Shown one piece after another: positions 51,781 through 61,300 of a DNA stretch of 64,000 nt. The stretch is from the NCBI RefSeq assembly GCF_021412625.1, contig NZ_JAKCFI010000007.1, forward strand, positions 434,001 through 498,000. The letters are read 5' to 3'. The stretch comes from Myxococcus stipitatus (GTDB lineage Bacteria; Myxococcota; Myxococcia; Myxococcales; Myxococcaceae). Position 1 is the stretch's first letter; each line of letters starts with the position of its first letter. The translations under genes were made by a program, and so were the position numbers. Under the pieces are notes generated by a model, which worked only from the letters and a program-made list of their open reading frames with translations, made no database searches and had not been told where the DNA came from.

Positions 51781-51981
51781 CTGGGGTCAAATTCACCCCA
51801 CCCGGGCCGGTGCGGGCTTGGCCACGTGTGTCCGTCGAGGGCGAGTCTCGGGCCGCGAGAATTCTCGTGGACCGACGCAACTGCGGGCCGGCAAGCCCGA
51901 TAACCCTGTCATTCGATGGAGCGCGGCCGGATTTCCGAGGCCGAGAACCCCCGCTCCTCTCCTGAAAGTCGGAGCCACGAC

Positions 51982-53502
51982 ATGGGCCTGTTTCCGAAGG
52001 TGAAGCTCCCTGAAATCAAGCTGCCGAAGCTCCCCAACCCCCTGAAGGTGGCCGAGAAGGTCGTCGACAAGGGCGTGGACGTCGCCAAGGACGTCACGAA
52101 GAAGGGCGTGGAGGTGGCGAAGGACGGCTTCGACGTCGCCAAGGACGCGGGCAAGACGGCCATCGACCTGACGGGCAAGGGCATCCAGGCGCAGGTGGAC
52201 CTGCTCCAGGCCGGGGCGGACACGGCGAAGGCGGCGGTGAAGCAGGGCGGCAAGTTCCTGCTGGGCGCGGCCGAGGTGGCCATCGACACGCAGAAGAAGA
52301 CGCTGGACTTCGTCGCGGACACCGTGGCGGACGGCGGCAAGGCGGCCTTCGACGCGGTGAAGTTCGCGGCGAAGGAAGGCCTGAAGCTGGGCGACAAGCT
52401 GCAGCAGAAGGTCCATGACGCGGCGCTGAGCGGCATCGACAAGGGCCTGGGGCTGGACGAGAAGATCAACAACCTGGGCCCCGGCGACAGCATGAAGCTG
52501 AGCGGCAAGGTGGGCCTGGCGCTCGAGCTGGACGTGGAGCTCAAGGGCGAGGTGGGCGTGCGCCGCGACAAGGACGGCAAGTTCGTCGTCTCCGCGGAGG
52601 CCGGCGCGGGCGTGGGCCTGGGCGCGGGCGCCAACGCGCACGTCACCGCGGGCGGCAAGGTGGAGTACAAGTTCGACAACGCCGAGGACGCCAAGAAGGG
52701 CGCGCTCATCCTGGCGGGCGCGGGGGCCTCCGCGGCGTCGCCCGTGCTGGCGCCGGCGCTGGCGCCCCGTCCGGACGAGCTGGCCTTCCTCCAGAAGAAC
52801 ATCTCCTCCATCGAGCTGAAGGGCGGCGTGGACGCCAGCGTGGATGCGTCCTTCGGCGCGGAGGCCGGCCCGGCGGGCCTCAAGGCCGGCGCGTCGGCGA
52901 GCGCTGCGGGTTCGGCGGGCTACAAGATCGAGTTCGAGAACGGCCAGCCGAAGAACCTGGTGCGCACGACGTCCGTGGAGCTGAGCGGCAAGGCCGGCGT
53001 GACGGCCAGCCTGTTCAAGAACCTGGGCGGCGGCGACGACGCGTTCAAGGCGTTCAACGGCGTCGAGGGCGAGGTCAACGGCAAGCTCACCGTCGAGTCC
53101 AAGATTCCGCTCGACGCGGCGAAGGTGGGCGACCTGGCCGCCTTCATGGCCAGCCCCACCACCGCGGCCTTCGCGGGCCCCGCGACGACCGCGCTCAAGG
53201 GCGAGCTGACGGGTGACGCGGGCGCGGTGGGCGTCAAGGGCGACTTCGAGGTGAGCGGCCTGAGCGGCGCGGAGGCCCAGTCCGTGGCGGGCAAGCTCAT
53301 CAAGGGCGACTTCGGCAACGCGCTCGACGGCGTCACGGTCGACGCCAAGGGCAGCTGGGGTACCTTCAAGGACAAGGACCTGAACCTGGGCGTGGACTTC
53401 AAGACGGGCGGCCTGGGCGTCGAGGTGTCCGGCAAGGGCAACCAGCGCGACTACACCGAGCAGGGCCAGTTCGGCGGCGGCGGCGTCAAGAAGGCCGCCT
53501 GA
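51982..53502 (+). CDS. 506-residue repeat protein of unknown function
   Basis: 506 residues from ATG 51982. No signal peptide or membrane helix is seen. It starts with a KLP repeat (VKLPEIKLPKLPNP, 7–20). Amphipathic helical repeats follow, GVDVAKD (31–37) and GVEVAKD (42–48) eleven residues apart and then GFDVAKD, and continue to about residue 160. Such Ala/Lys/Asp/Val repeats resemble LEA or apolipoprotein-like helices. Residues about 170–500 are Gly/Ala-rich beta-like segments (LSGKVGLALELDVELKGEVG, AGAGVGLGAGANAHV), also repeated in the later part (VELSGKAGV). It is soluble and probably membrane-surface or self-associating. No known domain was recognised. It has its own terminators downstream. 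Confidence 0.8.
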   Translation: MGLFPKVKLPEIKLPKLPNPLKVAEKVVDKGVDVAKDVTKKGVEVAKDGFDVAKDAGKTAIDLTGKGIQAQVDLLQAGADTAKAAVKQGGKFLLGAAEVAIDTQKKTLDFVADTVADGGKAAFDAVKFAAKEGLKLGDKLQQKVHDAALSGIDKGLGLDEKINNLGPGDSMKLSGKVGLALELDVELKGEVGVRRDKDGKFVVSAEAGAGVGLGAGANAHVTAGGKVEYKFDNAEDAKKGALILAGAGASAASPVLAPALAPRPDELAFLQKNISSIELKGGVDASVDASFGAEAGPAGLKAGASASAAGSAGYKIEFENGQPKNLVRTTSVELSGKAGVTASLFKNLGGGDDAFKAFNGVEGEVNGKLTVESKIPLDAAKVGDLAAFMASPTTAAFAGPATTALKGELTGDAGAVGVKGDFEVSGLSGAEAQSVAGKLIKGDFGNALDGVTVDAKGSWGTFKDKDLNLGVDFKTGGLGVEVSGKGNQRDYTEQGQFGGGGVKKAA

Positions 53503-53507
53503 GCCTG

Positions 53508-53530
53508 AAGGGGGCCGCATCCGCCCCCTT
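53508..53530 (+). terminator. First hairpin after the repeat-protein gene
   Basis: AAGGGGGC and GCCCCCTT form an 8-bp stem with a 7-base loop, starting 6 bases after the stop. Confidence 0.5.
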
Positions 53531-53537
53531 GAACGTG

Positions 53538-53583
53538 AACGGGAGCGCGGCCGGAGTGCGCGGCCCGCTCCCGTTTCGCTTTT
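53538..53583. terminator. Intrinsic terminator between convergent genes
   Basis: AACGGGAGCG pairs with CGCTCCCGTTT (loop containing a further CGGCC/GGCC-type stem), followed by TTTCGCTTTT on the plus strand. It can also serve gltH read from the other side. Confidence 0.75.
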
Positions 53584-53614
53584 CCAGGACGCCCGCCGAC
53601 GCGCGGCGCGCCGC

Positions 53615-54217
53615 TCAGAACGTGTACTTCACCTTCGGGAAGAAGGCGAAGGCGGTGATGTTCGGCCCGATGACGTAGCGGGCCAGCAGGTCCGCCCCCA
53701 CCGTGAAGTGGTCCATGCCGGTGGCGTACTCCAGGCCCACGCCCACGCCCGCGTTGGGCGCGCTGACGGCGCTGCCCGGGTCGTGCTCGTCCGGGTCCAC
53801 CGGCGCGGGGTCCAACCGCGTGTAGCCCGCCACCACCTTGGGCGTCAGGTACAGCCGGTTCATCAGCCGCACGTGGTACGCGGCGGAGACGTCCAGGAAG
53901 CTCATGGTGAAGTTGTCGGAGAGCGCGCACGTCTCCGTGCCCGGCAGGTAGCCCGCGAAGCAGTTCTGCGCGGAGGAGCCGAGCCCGAAGTGCGCGCCGA
54001 GCGACAGGCGCTCCGTCAGGTCGTAGCCGATGCCGAGCTGCAGATAGGTCTGCGCGTTCGAGTAGGCGTTCTCCCCGCCCACGGTGAAGAACACGCCGAT
54101 GTTGGTGTCGGTGTAGAAGCCGCGGCGCGGCTCGAAGGCCACGCCCTCCGGAGGCGTGGCCGCGAGGGCCGGAGACGACAACAGCGCGAGCGCGGCTGCG
54201 AGCTGGGACTTCTTCAC
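53615..54217 (-). CDS. gltH: Gliding motility outer-membrane protein GltH
   Basis: 200 residues from GTG 54217 with GGGAGG four bases upstream. The signal peptide (LAAALALLSSPALA) precedes amphipathic beta strands (FYTDTNIGVFF, TYLQLGIGYDL, SLGAHFGLGS, LTPKVVAGYT) and a C-terminal strand ending FPKVKYTF, typical of an outer-membrane beta-barrel. Location just after gltG and the size match the GltH component of the Myxococcus gliding complex (family knowledge). The gene symbol is shared with unrelated glutamate synthase names only by coincidence. A terminator and promoter precede it. Confidence 0.82.
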   Translation of the reverse strand: MKKSQLAAALALLSSPALAATPPEGVAFEPRRGFYTDTNIGVFFTVGGENAYSNAQTYLQLGIGYDLTERLSLGAHFGLGSSAQNCFAGYLPGTETCALSDNFTMSFLDVSAAYHVRLMNRLYLTPKVVAGYTRLDPAPVDPDEHDPGSAVSAPNAGVGVGLEYATGMDHFTVGADLLARYVIGPNITAFAFFPKVKYTF

Positions 54218-54269
54218 GGGTCCTCCCGGGACGCGACGCTCCCCTGGCCGGGCCAGGAGCAGCGCGGCA

Positions 54270-54298
54270 CGTTAATGACGGCCCCCGCGACTCGGCAA
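54270..54298 (-). promoter_or_regulatory. Promoter for gltH
   Basis: On the minus strand, TTGCCG (at 54298–54293), a 17-base spacer and TTAACG (at 54275–54270) lie between the gltG terminator and the gltH start. This fits a separate gltH transcript. Confidence 0.55.
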
Positions 54299-54313
54299 CG
54301 AGGGGCCTGAACG

Positions 54314-54342
54314 AAAAAGGCGTGGACCGTCACGTCCACGCC
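54314..54342 (-). terminator. Canonical intrinsic terminator between gltG and gltH
   Basis: Read on the minus strand: GGCGTGGAC, loop GTGACG, GTCCACGCC, then TTTTT. The perfect 9-bp stem and T5 make this the clearest terminator in the window. Confidence 0.9.
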
Positions 54343-54390
54343 ACTCGTGGGGTGGCGGGCGTCACCCCGGTACGACGGGCCCCGCGGGGA

Positions 54391-56439
54391 CTAACCCTCG
54401 CCGCCCTCCGCGCCCGCGGGCGAGAACAGCCACGGGTACGTCACCGCCACCACGCCGCCGCCCTTGGGCTCCGGGAACTTCCAGCGCCGGATGCGCGACA
54501 ACATGCACTGCTCGGCCCGGGAGTTGTTGAGCGTCGTCTCGGAGACATTGGCGTCGGCGACCGCGCCCGTCGGGTCGATGGTGAAGGCCACCGCCACCTT
54601 GCCCGCGAGGCTCGGGTCCTTGTTCAACTCCGACTCGTAGCAGTACTTGATCTCCCCCTGGTGGCGCCGGATGACCTTGGCGATGACGTCCTTGTCCAGG
54701 CCGCCCACCACCGTCGTCTTGCCCGGAATCACCTTGGTGATGGACTTGCCGCGGCCGCCCAGGTCGATTCCCCCGGAGCCACCCGCGCCCCGGCCCTCGC
54801 CCTTGGTGCCCAGGCCACCGATGCCCATCGCCGTGCCGCCGCCCCCCGTGCCGGAGCCACGCGAGCCCAGGCCGCCCACGCCCTGCGCGTCACCCATGGC
54901 GGCGCCGCCCTTGAGCCCCCCGAGCGCGTTGTTGAGGCCGGTGCCGAAGCCGCCGGGGCCGAACACGTCCGACGCCCCACCCTTCAGCCCCTTGAAGGCG
55001 CCGAGCAGGCCCACCTTGCCCACCACCTGCCGGTCCTTCTCCTTCTTGTTCTTGTCCACCATGGGCGTGCCCGGCTTGGACGGCGCGGCCTCCTGCTGCT
55101 TGGCGTCCTCCTTGCCGAACTTGCCCTCCTCGTCCTTCGCCTTCACGCCCTCCTCCACGCCGGTGAGCTGCAGCTTCTTCTGCTCGAGCTTCTTCTCCGG
55201 GGTGAGGAGGAACTTCGCCACGCGCTGCTGGGACTCGAAGATGTCGTCATTCGGCGGCAGCTCCGAGCGCGGCGTCAGCGTCATGGCCAGCACCACCGCC
55301 AGGCCCGCGAGCAGGCAGATGCTGGTGATCTTGAAGAAGGTGTAGTCCGCCTCCACCAGCGAGTTGGCCGCGATGGCCGGCGACGGTTTCACGTACCGCG
55401 CCACGAAGGCCACCGTGCCGACCGACACCTCGACGCGGTCGTGCAGGCCCAGCGAGAAGACCGGCGCCTCCACCGTCCCGGAGAGCTTTCCCGCCGCGCG
55501 CAGCGCGTCCTTCGTCTTCACGTCGCCGCGCTCGGTGACGAAGGCCCCCGCGCCCGCCGGCACGCGCACCTCGAGCCTGTCCGCGTGGCTGACGGCCAGC
55601 ACGTGCCGCCGCCCCACCTCCGCTGCGTGGACGAGGAACGCGTTCTTCTTCCCATCGCCGATGGTGACGGGCACGCCGTCCTTGAAGTGCTGCACCTGCA
55701 ACAGCGTGTCGCCCCAGAGCATGGCGACCTGGAGCACCTTCTCCGCGCTCGTCGGCATCGCCTCGGGCGGCAGCTGCTCCTGGAGGTGCGGCAGCACCGT
55801 GGGCTTGCGCTCCTCCCGGGCCTTCGCGGGCGCGGCGCGCGCCGCAGGCTCGGCGCGCTCCACGGGGGGCGGAGGTGGAGGCTCGAGGCGGTTGACGACG
55901 GGAGGCACCACCCGGTCGGTGCGCAGCGAGCCCGAGGCGCCCGGCTCGACGCGGGGATTGGAGAAGACGAACCCGCCCCGCGTGCCGCCCGCCGCGGAGG
56001 GCGGCGTGACGACCTGGGGCATGGACATGGGCGCGGCCGCCGGACGCGGCTGCTGCGTCACCGAGCCCTGGAAGCGTGGCCCCGCGACCTTCGCGCCCGC
56101 GGGCGCCGGTCGTTCGGGAGCGGGCTCACCGAAGAGCACCTCCACCCGCGAGCCACCCACTCGCAGCACGTCCCCCGGCTTGAGCGCCGTCGGGATGACG
56201 AGCTTCTGCCCGCCCACCTCCGTGCCGGCCTCGCTGCCGAGGTCGATGGCCGTCACCGAGCCATCCTTGTCCACCTTGAGCATCACGTGGAGATTGGAGA
56301 CCCGAGGGTCCTGAATCTTCACCGCCGCCTGGGCGCCCGACCCCACGATAACGCTCTCCGCCTCCGAGACGGTCTCCACCGTGGAGCCATCAGGCCCCGT
56401 GATCCGAAGGGTCAAGCCGTTGTTCTTCGCCGCCGCCAT
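54391..56439 (-). CDS. gltG: Gliding motility protein GltG (FHA/TonB-like inner-membrane protein)
   Basis: 682 residues. An N-terminal FHA-type domain (about 8–105; GSGAQAAVKIQDPRVSNLHVM) is cytoplasmic. A Pro/Arg-rich linker follows, then a single transmembrane helix near 370–392 (CLLAGLAVVLAMTL), Lys/Glu-rich and Gly-rich periplasmic stretches, and a C-terminal AgmX/PglI-TonB-like domain (about 595–682) with HQGEIKYCYESEL, QCMLSRIRRWKFP and VAVTYPW. In M. xanthus GltG belongs to the inner-membrane part of the gliding (Agl–Glt) machine that carries force across the envelope. The FHA loop is imperfect, so phosphothreonine binding is uncertain. Confidence 0.88.
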   Translation of the reverse strand: MAAAKNNGLTLRITGPDGSTVETVSEAESVIVGSGAQAAVKIQDPRVSNLHVMLKVDKDGSVTAIDLGSEAGTEVGGQKLVIPTALKPGDVLRVGGSRVEVLFGEPAPERPAPAGAKVAGPRFQGSVTQQPRPAAAPMSMPQVVTPPSAAGGTRGGFVFSNPRVEPGASGSLRTDRVVPPVVNRLEPPPPPPVERAEPAARAAPAKAREERKPTVLPHLQEQLPPEAMPTSAEKVLQVAMLWGDTLLQVQHFKDGVPVTIGDGKKNAFLVHAAEVGRRHVLAVSHADRLEVRVPAGAGAFVTERGDVKTKDALRAAGKLSGTVEAPVFSLGLHDRVEVSVGTVAFVARYVKPSPAIAANSLVEADYTFFKITSICLLAGLAVVLAMTLTPRSELPPNDDIFESQQRVAKFLLTPEKKLEQKKLQLTGVEEGVKAKDEEGKFGKEDAKQQEAAPSKPGTPMVDKNKKEKDRQVVGKVGLLGAFKGLKGGASDVFGPGGFGTGLNNALGGLKGGAAMGDAQGVGGLGSRGSGTGGGGTAMGIGGLGTKGEGRGAGGSGGIDLGGRGKSITKVIPGKTTVVGGLDKDVIAKVIRRHQGEIKYCYESELNKDPSLAGKVAVAFTIDPTGAVADANVSETTLNNSRAEQCMLSRIRRWKFPEPKGGGVVAVTYPWLFSPAGAEGGEG

Positions 56440-56490
56440 GAGGATTCTTCCTTCTTCCCTTCCGCACCCGAAAACGCCTGACCGCCGCCG

Positions 56491-56781
56491 CTAGAGGTTG
56501 TCGACCGACTTCTGGAGCTCCGGGTCGAAGTTCTCGCGAACCTTGATGAGACTCTGGAAGTCGGTCTTCTTGCGGTGGAGCACGTACGAGCCCTCGGGCT
56601 TCGTCAGCTCGCCCTCCACCGCCACATCCGTGAAGTCGATGACCGTCTTCTTGCGGAAGACCGTGCGGTCCTCCTCCTGGATGATCTTCACGGAGTCCTT
56701 CGCCGGGCCCGGGTCCTGCGCCATCGCCGCCGGCGCTCCCCAGAGGCCCACCATCGCCACCGTCGCTGCCAGTCGCCTCAT
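56491..56781 (-). CDS. gltF: Gliding motility protein GltF
   Basis: 96 residues from the ATG at 56781; AGGAGG lies 7 bases upstream, ruling out the longer frame. The signal peptide ends at PAAMA-Q. The mature 75 residues are charged (KIIQEEDRTVFRKKTVIDF, then VEGELTKPEGSYVLHRKKTDF) and close with FDPELQKSVDNL. Short periplasmic component, placed as GltF between gltE and gltG by order and size (family knowledge). No catalytic motif. Confidence 0.8.
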   Translation of the reverse strand: MRRLAATVAMVGLWGAPAAMAQDPGPAKDSVKIIQEEDRTVFRKKTVIDFTDVAVEGELTKPEGSYVLHRKKTDFQSLIKVRENFDPELQKSVDNL

Positions 56782-56921
56782 CCTCAGCCTCCTGTCGTTT
56801 CCATGCAGGGCCCGATCCAAAGCCAAGTCCCTGAATCCTATGGAACTCGCCTGCTGCCTTCCACGCGGGGCCCTGGAGGGTGGAAAAATCTTCCCCTCCG
56901 ACCCCGTCACAACTCCCGTCT

Positions 56922-58283
56922 CTACTGAACAGGCGCGGGTGCGGGCTCGGGCGCGCTGGGCGCGTCTGCCTGCTCCGCGGGGGCCCCCTCCCGCGCCGCG
57001 GGCGACTCCTCGGTGGCGGGCGCGTTCGCGTCCTGGGGCAGGTTGTTCAGCATCGAGCCCGCGCCTCCGGTGGCGGTGTCCTTCTTCTCGCCCTCGGCCT
57101 GCTCGGCCTGCTGTGGCGGTGGGGCCTTGAGCATGTTCTGGAGGCCCTGGACCTTGGCGGTGATCATCTGCCGGTCCTGTTCAGTGGACGACTCGAGCGA
57201 CTTGCAGCGGTCGAGGAAGGCGATGGCCTTCTCGAAGCCGGCGCGGTCCGCGGCGTAGGCCCAGCCCGCGCCACACACGGCCTCCGGCAGGTCCGCGCGA
57301 GCGGCGAGCACCTGCTCGAAGGCCTCGCCCGCCGCGAGCCCCTTCTTCGGGTCGCGCCCCTTCTGACCATCGAGTGCGTAGGCGAGATACAGCCGCGCCT
57401 CGGGAGAGCCCGGCTCCAGTTCGATGGCGCGGCTGAAGGCGCGCTCCGCGCCCGCGTAGTCGCGGTAGCGCAGCGCCAGCGCCCCCAGGTTGAGGTAGCC
57501 CGGGACGAACTTCTCGTCGAGCTGCACGGCCCGCTGAAACTGGGCGAGCGCGCGGCCGCGCTCGTCCTGCTTCAGGTAGATCATCCCGAGCAGGTTGTAG
57601 AGCGTCGGGTCCTTGTCCGCGTACTTGCGCGCGGTGCCGGCGAGCAGCTCCGCGACGGAGAACTTCTGCCGCGCGTACGCCACCTGCGCCAGGTTCTTGT
57701 AGGCCTGCGCGTTGTCCTTGTTGCGCGCCAGCACGCGGCGCGCGGTGGCCTCCGACTCGTCGAGCCGGCCGAGCAACCGGTACGTGGTCGACAGGCCGTT
57801 GAGCAGCGCCGCGTCGTGCTCGCGCCCCGGCACCTTCAGCGCCTTGGCGAAGAGGGCGATCGCGTCGTCCCCGCGCTCCAGGCTCCGGTACACCCCCGCG
57901 AGGTTGAGCACCGCGGGCGTGTGCGCCGGCTCGAGCAGGAGCACCTTCTCATAGGCCTCCCGCGCCGCGTCCACGTGCCCCTGTCGCTCGGCGATGACGC
58001 CCAGGTTGTACTGGGCATTGAGGCTCTGCGGCGACTTCACCAGCACCTTCTCGAATCCCTGGCGCGCGGCGTCCAGGTCCCCGGCCTCGAAGGCCTGGAG
58101 CGCGGCGGAGAAATCCTCCGATGCGGTCGACTCCTTCGGGGGCGCGGGGGTGAGCACGGGCGCCGGCGCGGAGGCGGCGGGCTTCTCCACCGGCGACGCC
58201 GAGGAGGGCTTCGTCTGGGGCCCGGAGGCACACGCCGCCGTGAAGGCCAGCGAGCCCGCCAGGAGCGAGCGGAACCAGTTCAT
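56922..58283 (-). CDS. gltE: Gliding motility TPR lipoprotein GltE (AglT)
   Basis: 453 residues from ATG 58283, where the signal peptide with lipobox TAAC begins. A GTG at 58328 overlaps the gltD stop (GTGA) and would prepend 15 residues, so coupling with gltD is possible. The mature protein has repeated TPR units (SLNAQYNLGVIAERQGHVDAA, TLYNLLGMIYLKQ, PGYLNLGALALRYRDYAGA) through about residue 350, and ends with a Gln/Ala/Glu/Pro-rich tail. Predicted to sit on a membrane facing the periplasm and to bridge partners of the gliding complex. Confidence 0.88.
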   Translation of the reverse strand: MNWFRSLLAGSLAFTAACASGPQTKPSSASPVEKPAASAPAPVLTPAPPKESTASEDFSAALQAFEAGDLDAARQGFEKVLVKSPQSLNAQYNLGVIAERQGHVDAAREAYEKVLLLEPAHTPAVLNLAGVYRSLERGDDAIALFAKALKVPGREHDAALLNGLSTTYRLLGRLDESEATARRVLARNKDNAQAYKNLAQVAYARQKFSVAELLAGTARKYADKDPTLYNLLGMIYLKQDERGRALAQFQRAVQLDEKFVPGYLNLGALALRYRDYAGAERAFSRAIELEPGSPEARLYLAYALDGQKGRDPKKGLAAGEAFEQVLAARADLPEAVCGAGWAYAADRAGFEKAIAFLDRCKSLESSTEQDRQMITAKVQGLQNMLKAPPPQQAEQAEGEKKDTATGGAGSMLNNLPQDANAPATEESPAAREGAPAEQADAPSAPEPAPAPVQ

Positions 58284-58324
58284 CTGCGTCTTCCCCGTCC
58301 TTGCAAACGCGGTGTTGGAGCGGC

Positions 58325-61300
58325 TCACGGGGTCACCCCCTCGCGCGAGGCGGTGGGCGCCCGCGTGGTGTCCTCGGAGCGAGGCGGCTGCCCGGCCCCA
58401 TCCCCCTCGCGCGCGGGCGTGGGGGCGGTGGGCGCGGAAGGCGGTCCCGGCGGAGGCTGCGGTGTCGGGGTAGCCGTCGCGCCGGCGGCGCCGGGCTCAC
58501 GCGCCAGGTCCGACGTCGCGAGCGTGTCGCTGGCGCGGAAGCCCACCTGCCGCACCTGCGCGTAGGCGCCGGGGTGGAAGCGGTTCACCTGGTCCTGCGC
58601 GGCCAGCGTCCAGGGGCCGTAGACGCCCAGCTCGTAGGCCTTCTCCAGCGCCTTCTCCAACGCCTCGTTGGCCTTGTCCTCGAGCGGCAGCGCCAGGTTC
58701 TCCAGCTCCGAGCGGTACATGGCGACCTGGTCCTCGTCGAGGCCCGTCGGGTCCGGAGAGTCCATGATGTTGCGCGCGAAGTCCGCGTACGCCAGGCCGA
58801 TGCGCGTCAGGGCCGCGATGCCCCACTCCCCCGAGCCGGTGGAGAGCACCGCGAGGTACTCCTTCTCCACCCGTTGGATCTCCCGCTGCTTGGCCGCGAG
58901 GTCGCGCCGGATGGTGCTCACGCGCGAGAAGCGGATGTCCGTGTAGCGCTTCCACGCCGGCTCCAACCCCAGGAAGCGGGCGTGGGCATAGGCGTTGAGC
59001 ACCGCGTCGTCCTTGCGGGCCTCCTCCGGCAGCCGGCTCCACGCGCGGACCAGCTCCGCCTGCACGCGCTCCTGCTCGCGCGGGTTCTTGAGCTTCTGGT
59101 ACGCGAGCATCTCGTTGTAGCGCGCCAGGTACAGCTGCGTGGGCGTGGCACGGGAGTCTCGGGCGTACTGGTCCGCGAAGGCGCCGAACGCGCGCGCTGC
59201 CTCGCTCCACTTGCGCTCCTTCTGCCAGACGCGGGCGGCGGAGAAGGCCACCTCCGGGACGTCCTTGCGGTCCTTGAAGCGCGTCACATAGGCGGAGTAC
59301 GCGGCGACGGCCTTCTGCGCCTCGCCCGCGCCCTCCCACCACACGCCCGCGTTGTACTGCGCGTCCGCGATCCAGGCGCCCGCGTCGTCGAGCAGCTGCT
59401 TGCGCTCGGCGGCCCGCTGCGCGCGGCGGGTGTCCGCGTCCTCCTCCGCGCCCGGCGTCTCGCTCTTCTTCGCGGTCGACTTGGCCTTGGGCGCCTTGGG
59501 CTTCCGGGACTCGGCCTCCTGGGCCTTCAGCGCGGCGTCATAGGCGGAGAGGAAGGACTCCGCGAGCGTGGCCGCCTTGCGGTAGTCCGCGACCTTCTCG
59601 TAGAGGCCCGCCAGGGTGTAGCGCGCGCGCAGCTCGAAGGGGCTCGACGGGTACTCCGCCAGCACGCGTTCGCCCGCCTCGAGGCCACGGTCCAGCTCCC
59701 CCGCCTCCTGGGCGATGGACATGGCGTAGGTGAGCGCGCGGTCCGCGTTCTCCGAGCGGGGGAAGTCCTTGACGAACGCGAGGAACTCCTCGGCCGCCTT
59801 GCGCGGGTTCTTCTCCTGCTTGTAGACGACCTCGTCCACCCACTTGTAGCGGCTGCCTTCGACGACGCGCGCCACGCGGGCGGCGAACTCCGAGCCGGGC
59901 TTGGACAGCTTCTTGTTGTCGAGGAACTTGCGCGACAGCGTGCTCAGCTCGAGCCACTCCTGGCGGGTCTCCAGCACGTACATGGTGAGGTCCGCCGCGT
60001 CGCGGGAGCGGCGCTCCTCCGGGAACTTGTCGATGATCTCCCCGAAGCGCCGCGCCGCGTCCACGAAGTGGCTGCGGTCGTAGAGGATGACGGCCGCCTG
60101 GTAGCGCAGGTCGATCTCATCCTGTGAATCCGGATAGAGCTTCACGTACGTGTCGCACGCGGACACCAACCGCTCCTCGAACCTCGTGAGCGGCTCCTCC
60201 TCGCGCTCCTTCGCGTCGCGCTTGACAATCTTCTGCCGGGCGACGTCGCCCTTGTCCTTCTTCTCGTCGACCTTCTCGCCGTCCTTGAGGTCGCTGCGCG
60301 CCAGCTGCCCCCGTTCGATCTTCACCAGCTTGTCGTAGGCGAGGATGGCGTTGTACGCGGCGCTCTTGCGGTAGCTCTCGTTGGAGACCTCTCGCGCCGA
60401 GTCGCGGTCCGGGATGCGGAAGGCCACCACGGCGTCGTACTCGGCGGCGGCGGCCTGCCACTCCTCCAAGGCCCAGAGGATCTCCGCGTAGAAGAAGCGC
60501 AGGTTGAAGGCCGAGTCGGCGACGAAGTCCGGGTTGGCGTTGGACGCGAAGGCGTCCACGTACTGCTTGTAGATGTCACGCGCGAGCCGGTACGTCTCCA
60601 CCTGGCGCGTCTTCTGCGCCTCCTGGTGGTACTCGGTGACCATCACCCGCATCGCCTCCTCGGTGACGTTGAAGGCGTTGCGCAGCACGGGGAGCTTCCC
60701 CTCGTTGGCCCTCCACCACTCCCCCCCGGGGCTGTACAGGTCCACCATCCGCTTCATCTCCTTGCGGACCTGCTGGCGCTGACGCAGTCCCTCGAAGGCG
60801 CGGACGACGGCCTGCTGGTACTCGGGCGCGCTCGGGCCCATCGGCTCGTCGTCGATGAGCGTGCGGTACAGGAGGATGGCGCTGTCGAAGTGGCCCGCGT
60901 CCACCAACCCGGCGGCCGTCTTGGCGATGAGGCGCCCCTGCCGCTTCGCGGGGGCCTTCTGCCGGAAGTAGGCGATGGCCTCCTTGGGCTGATCGAGCTG
61001 CACGTAGAAGACGGTCAGGTCGTTGAGCGCCTCCGTGCGCAGGTCGCCCAGCTCGGGTTGCTTCGCGGCGTAGTCCACCACCTCGTGCAGCTTCTGGAGA
61101 CCCGTCGCGTAGTCACCCGTGTTGTAGTCGCACCACGACAGCTTGTAGACGGCGTACGCGTAGATCTTCGGCACGCCCGAATCGCGCGCCTTCTCGTAGT
61201 TGGCCTTGGCGGGGTTGAGCTTGTTGCTCTCGAAGTAGTGGTTGCCCAGCTGGATGTACGCGTCCGGGACGAACTGCGACCGGGGGAACTCCTGGATGAG

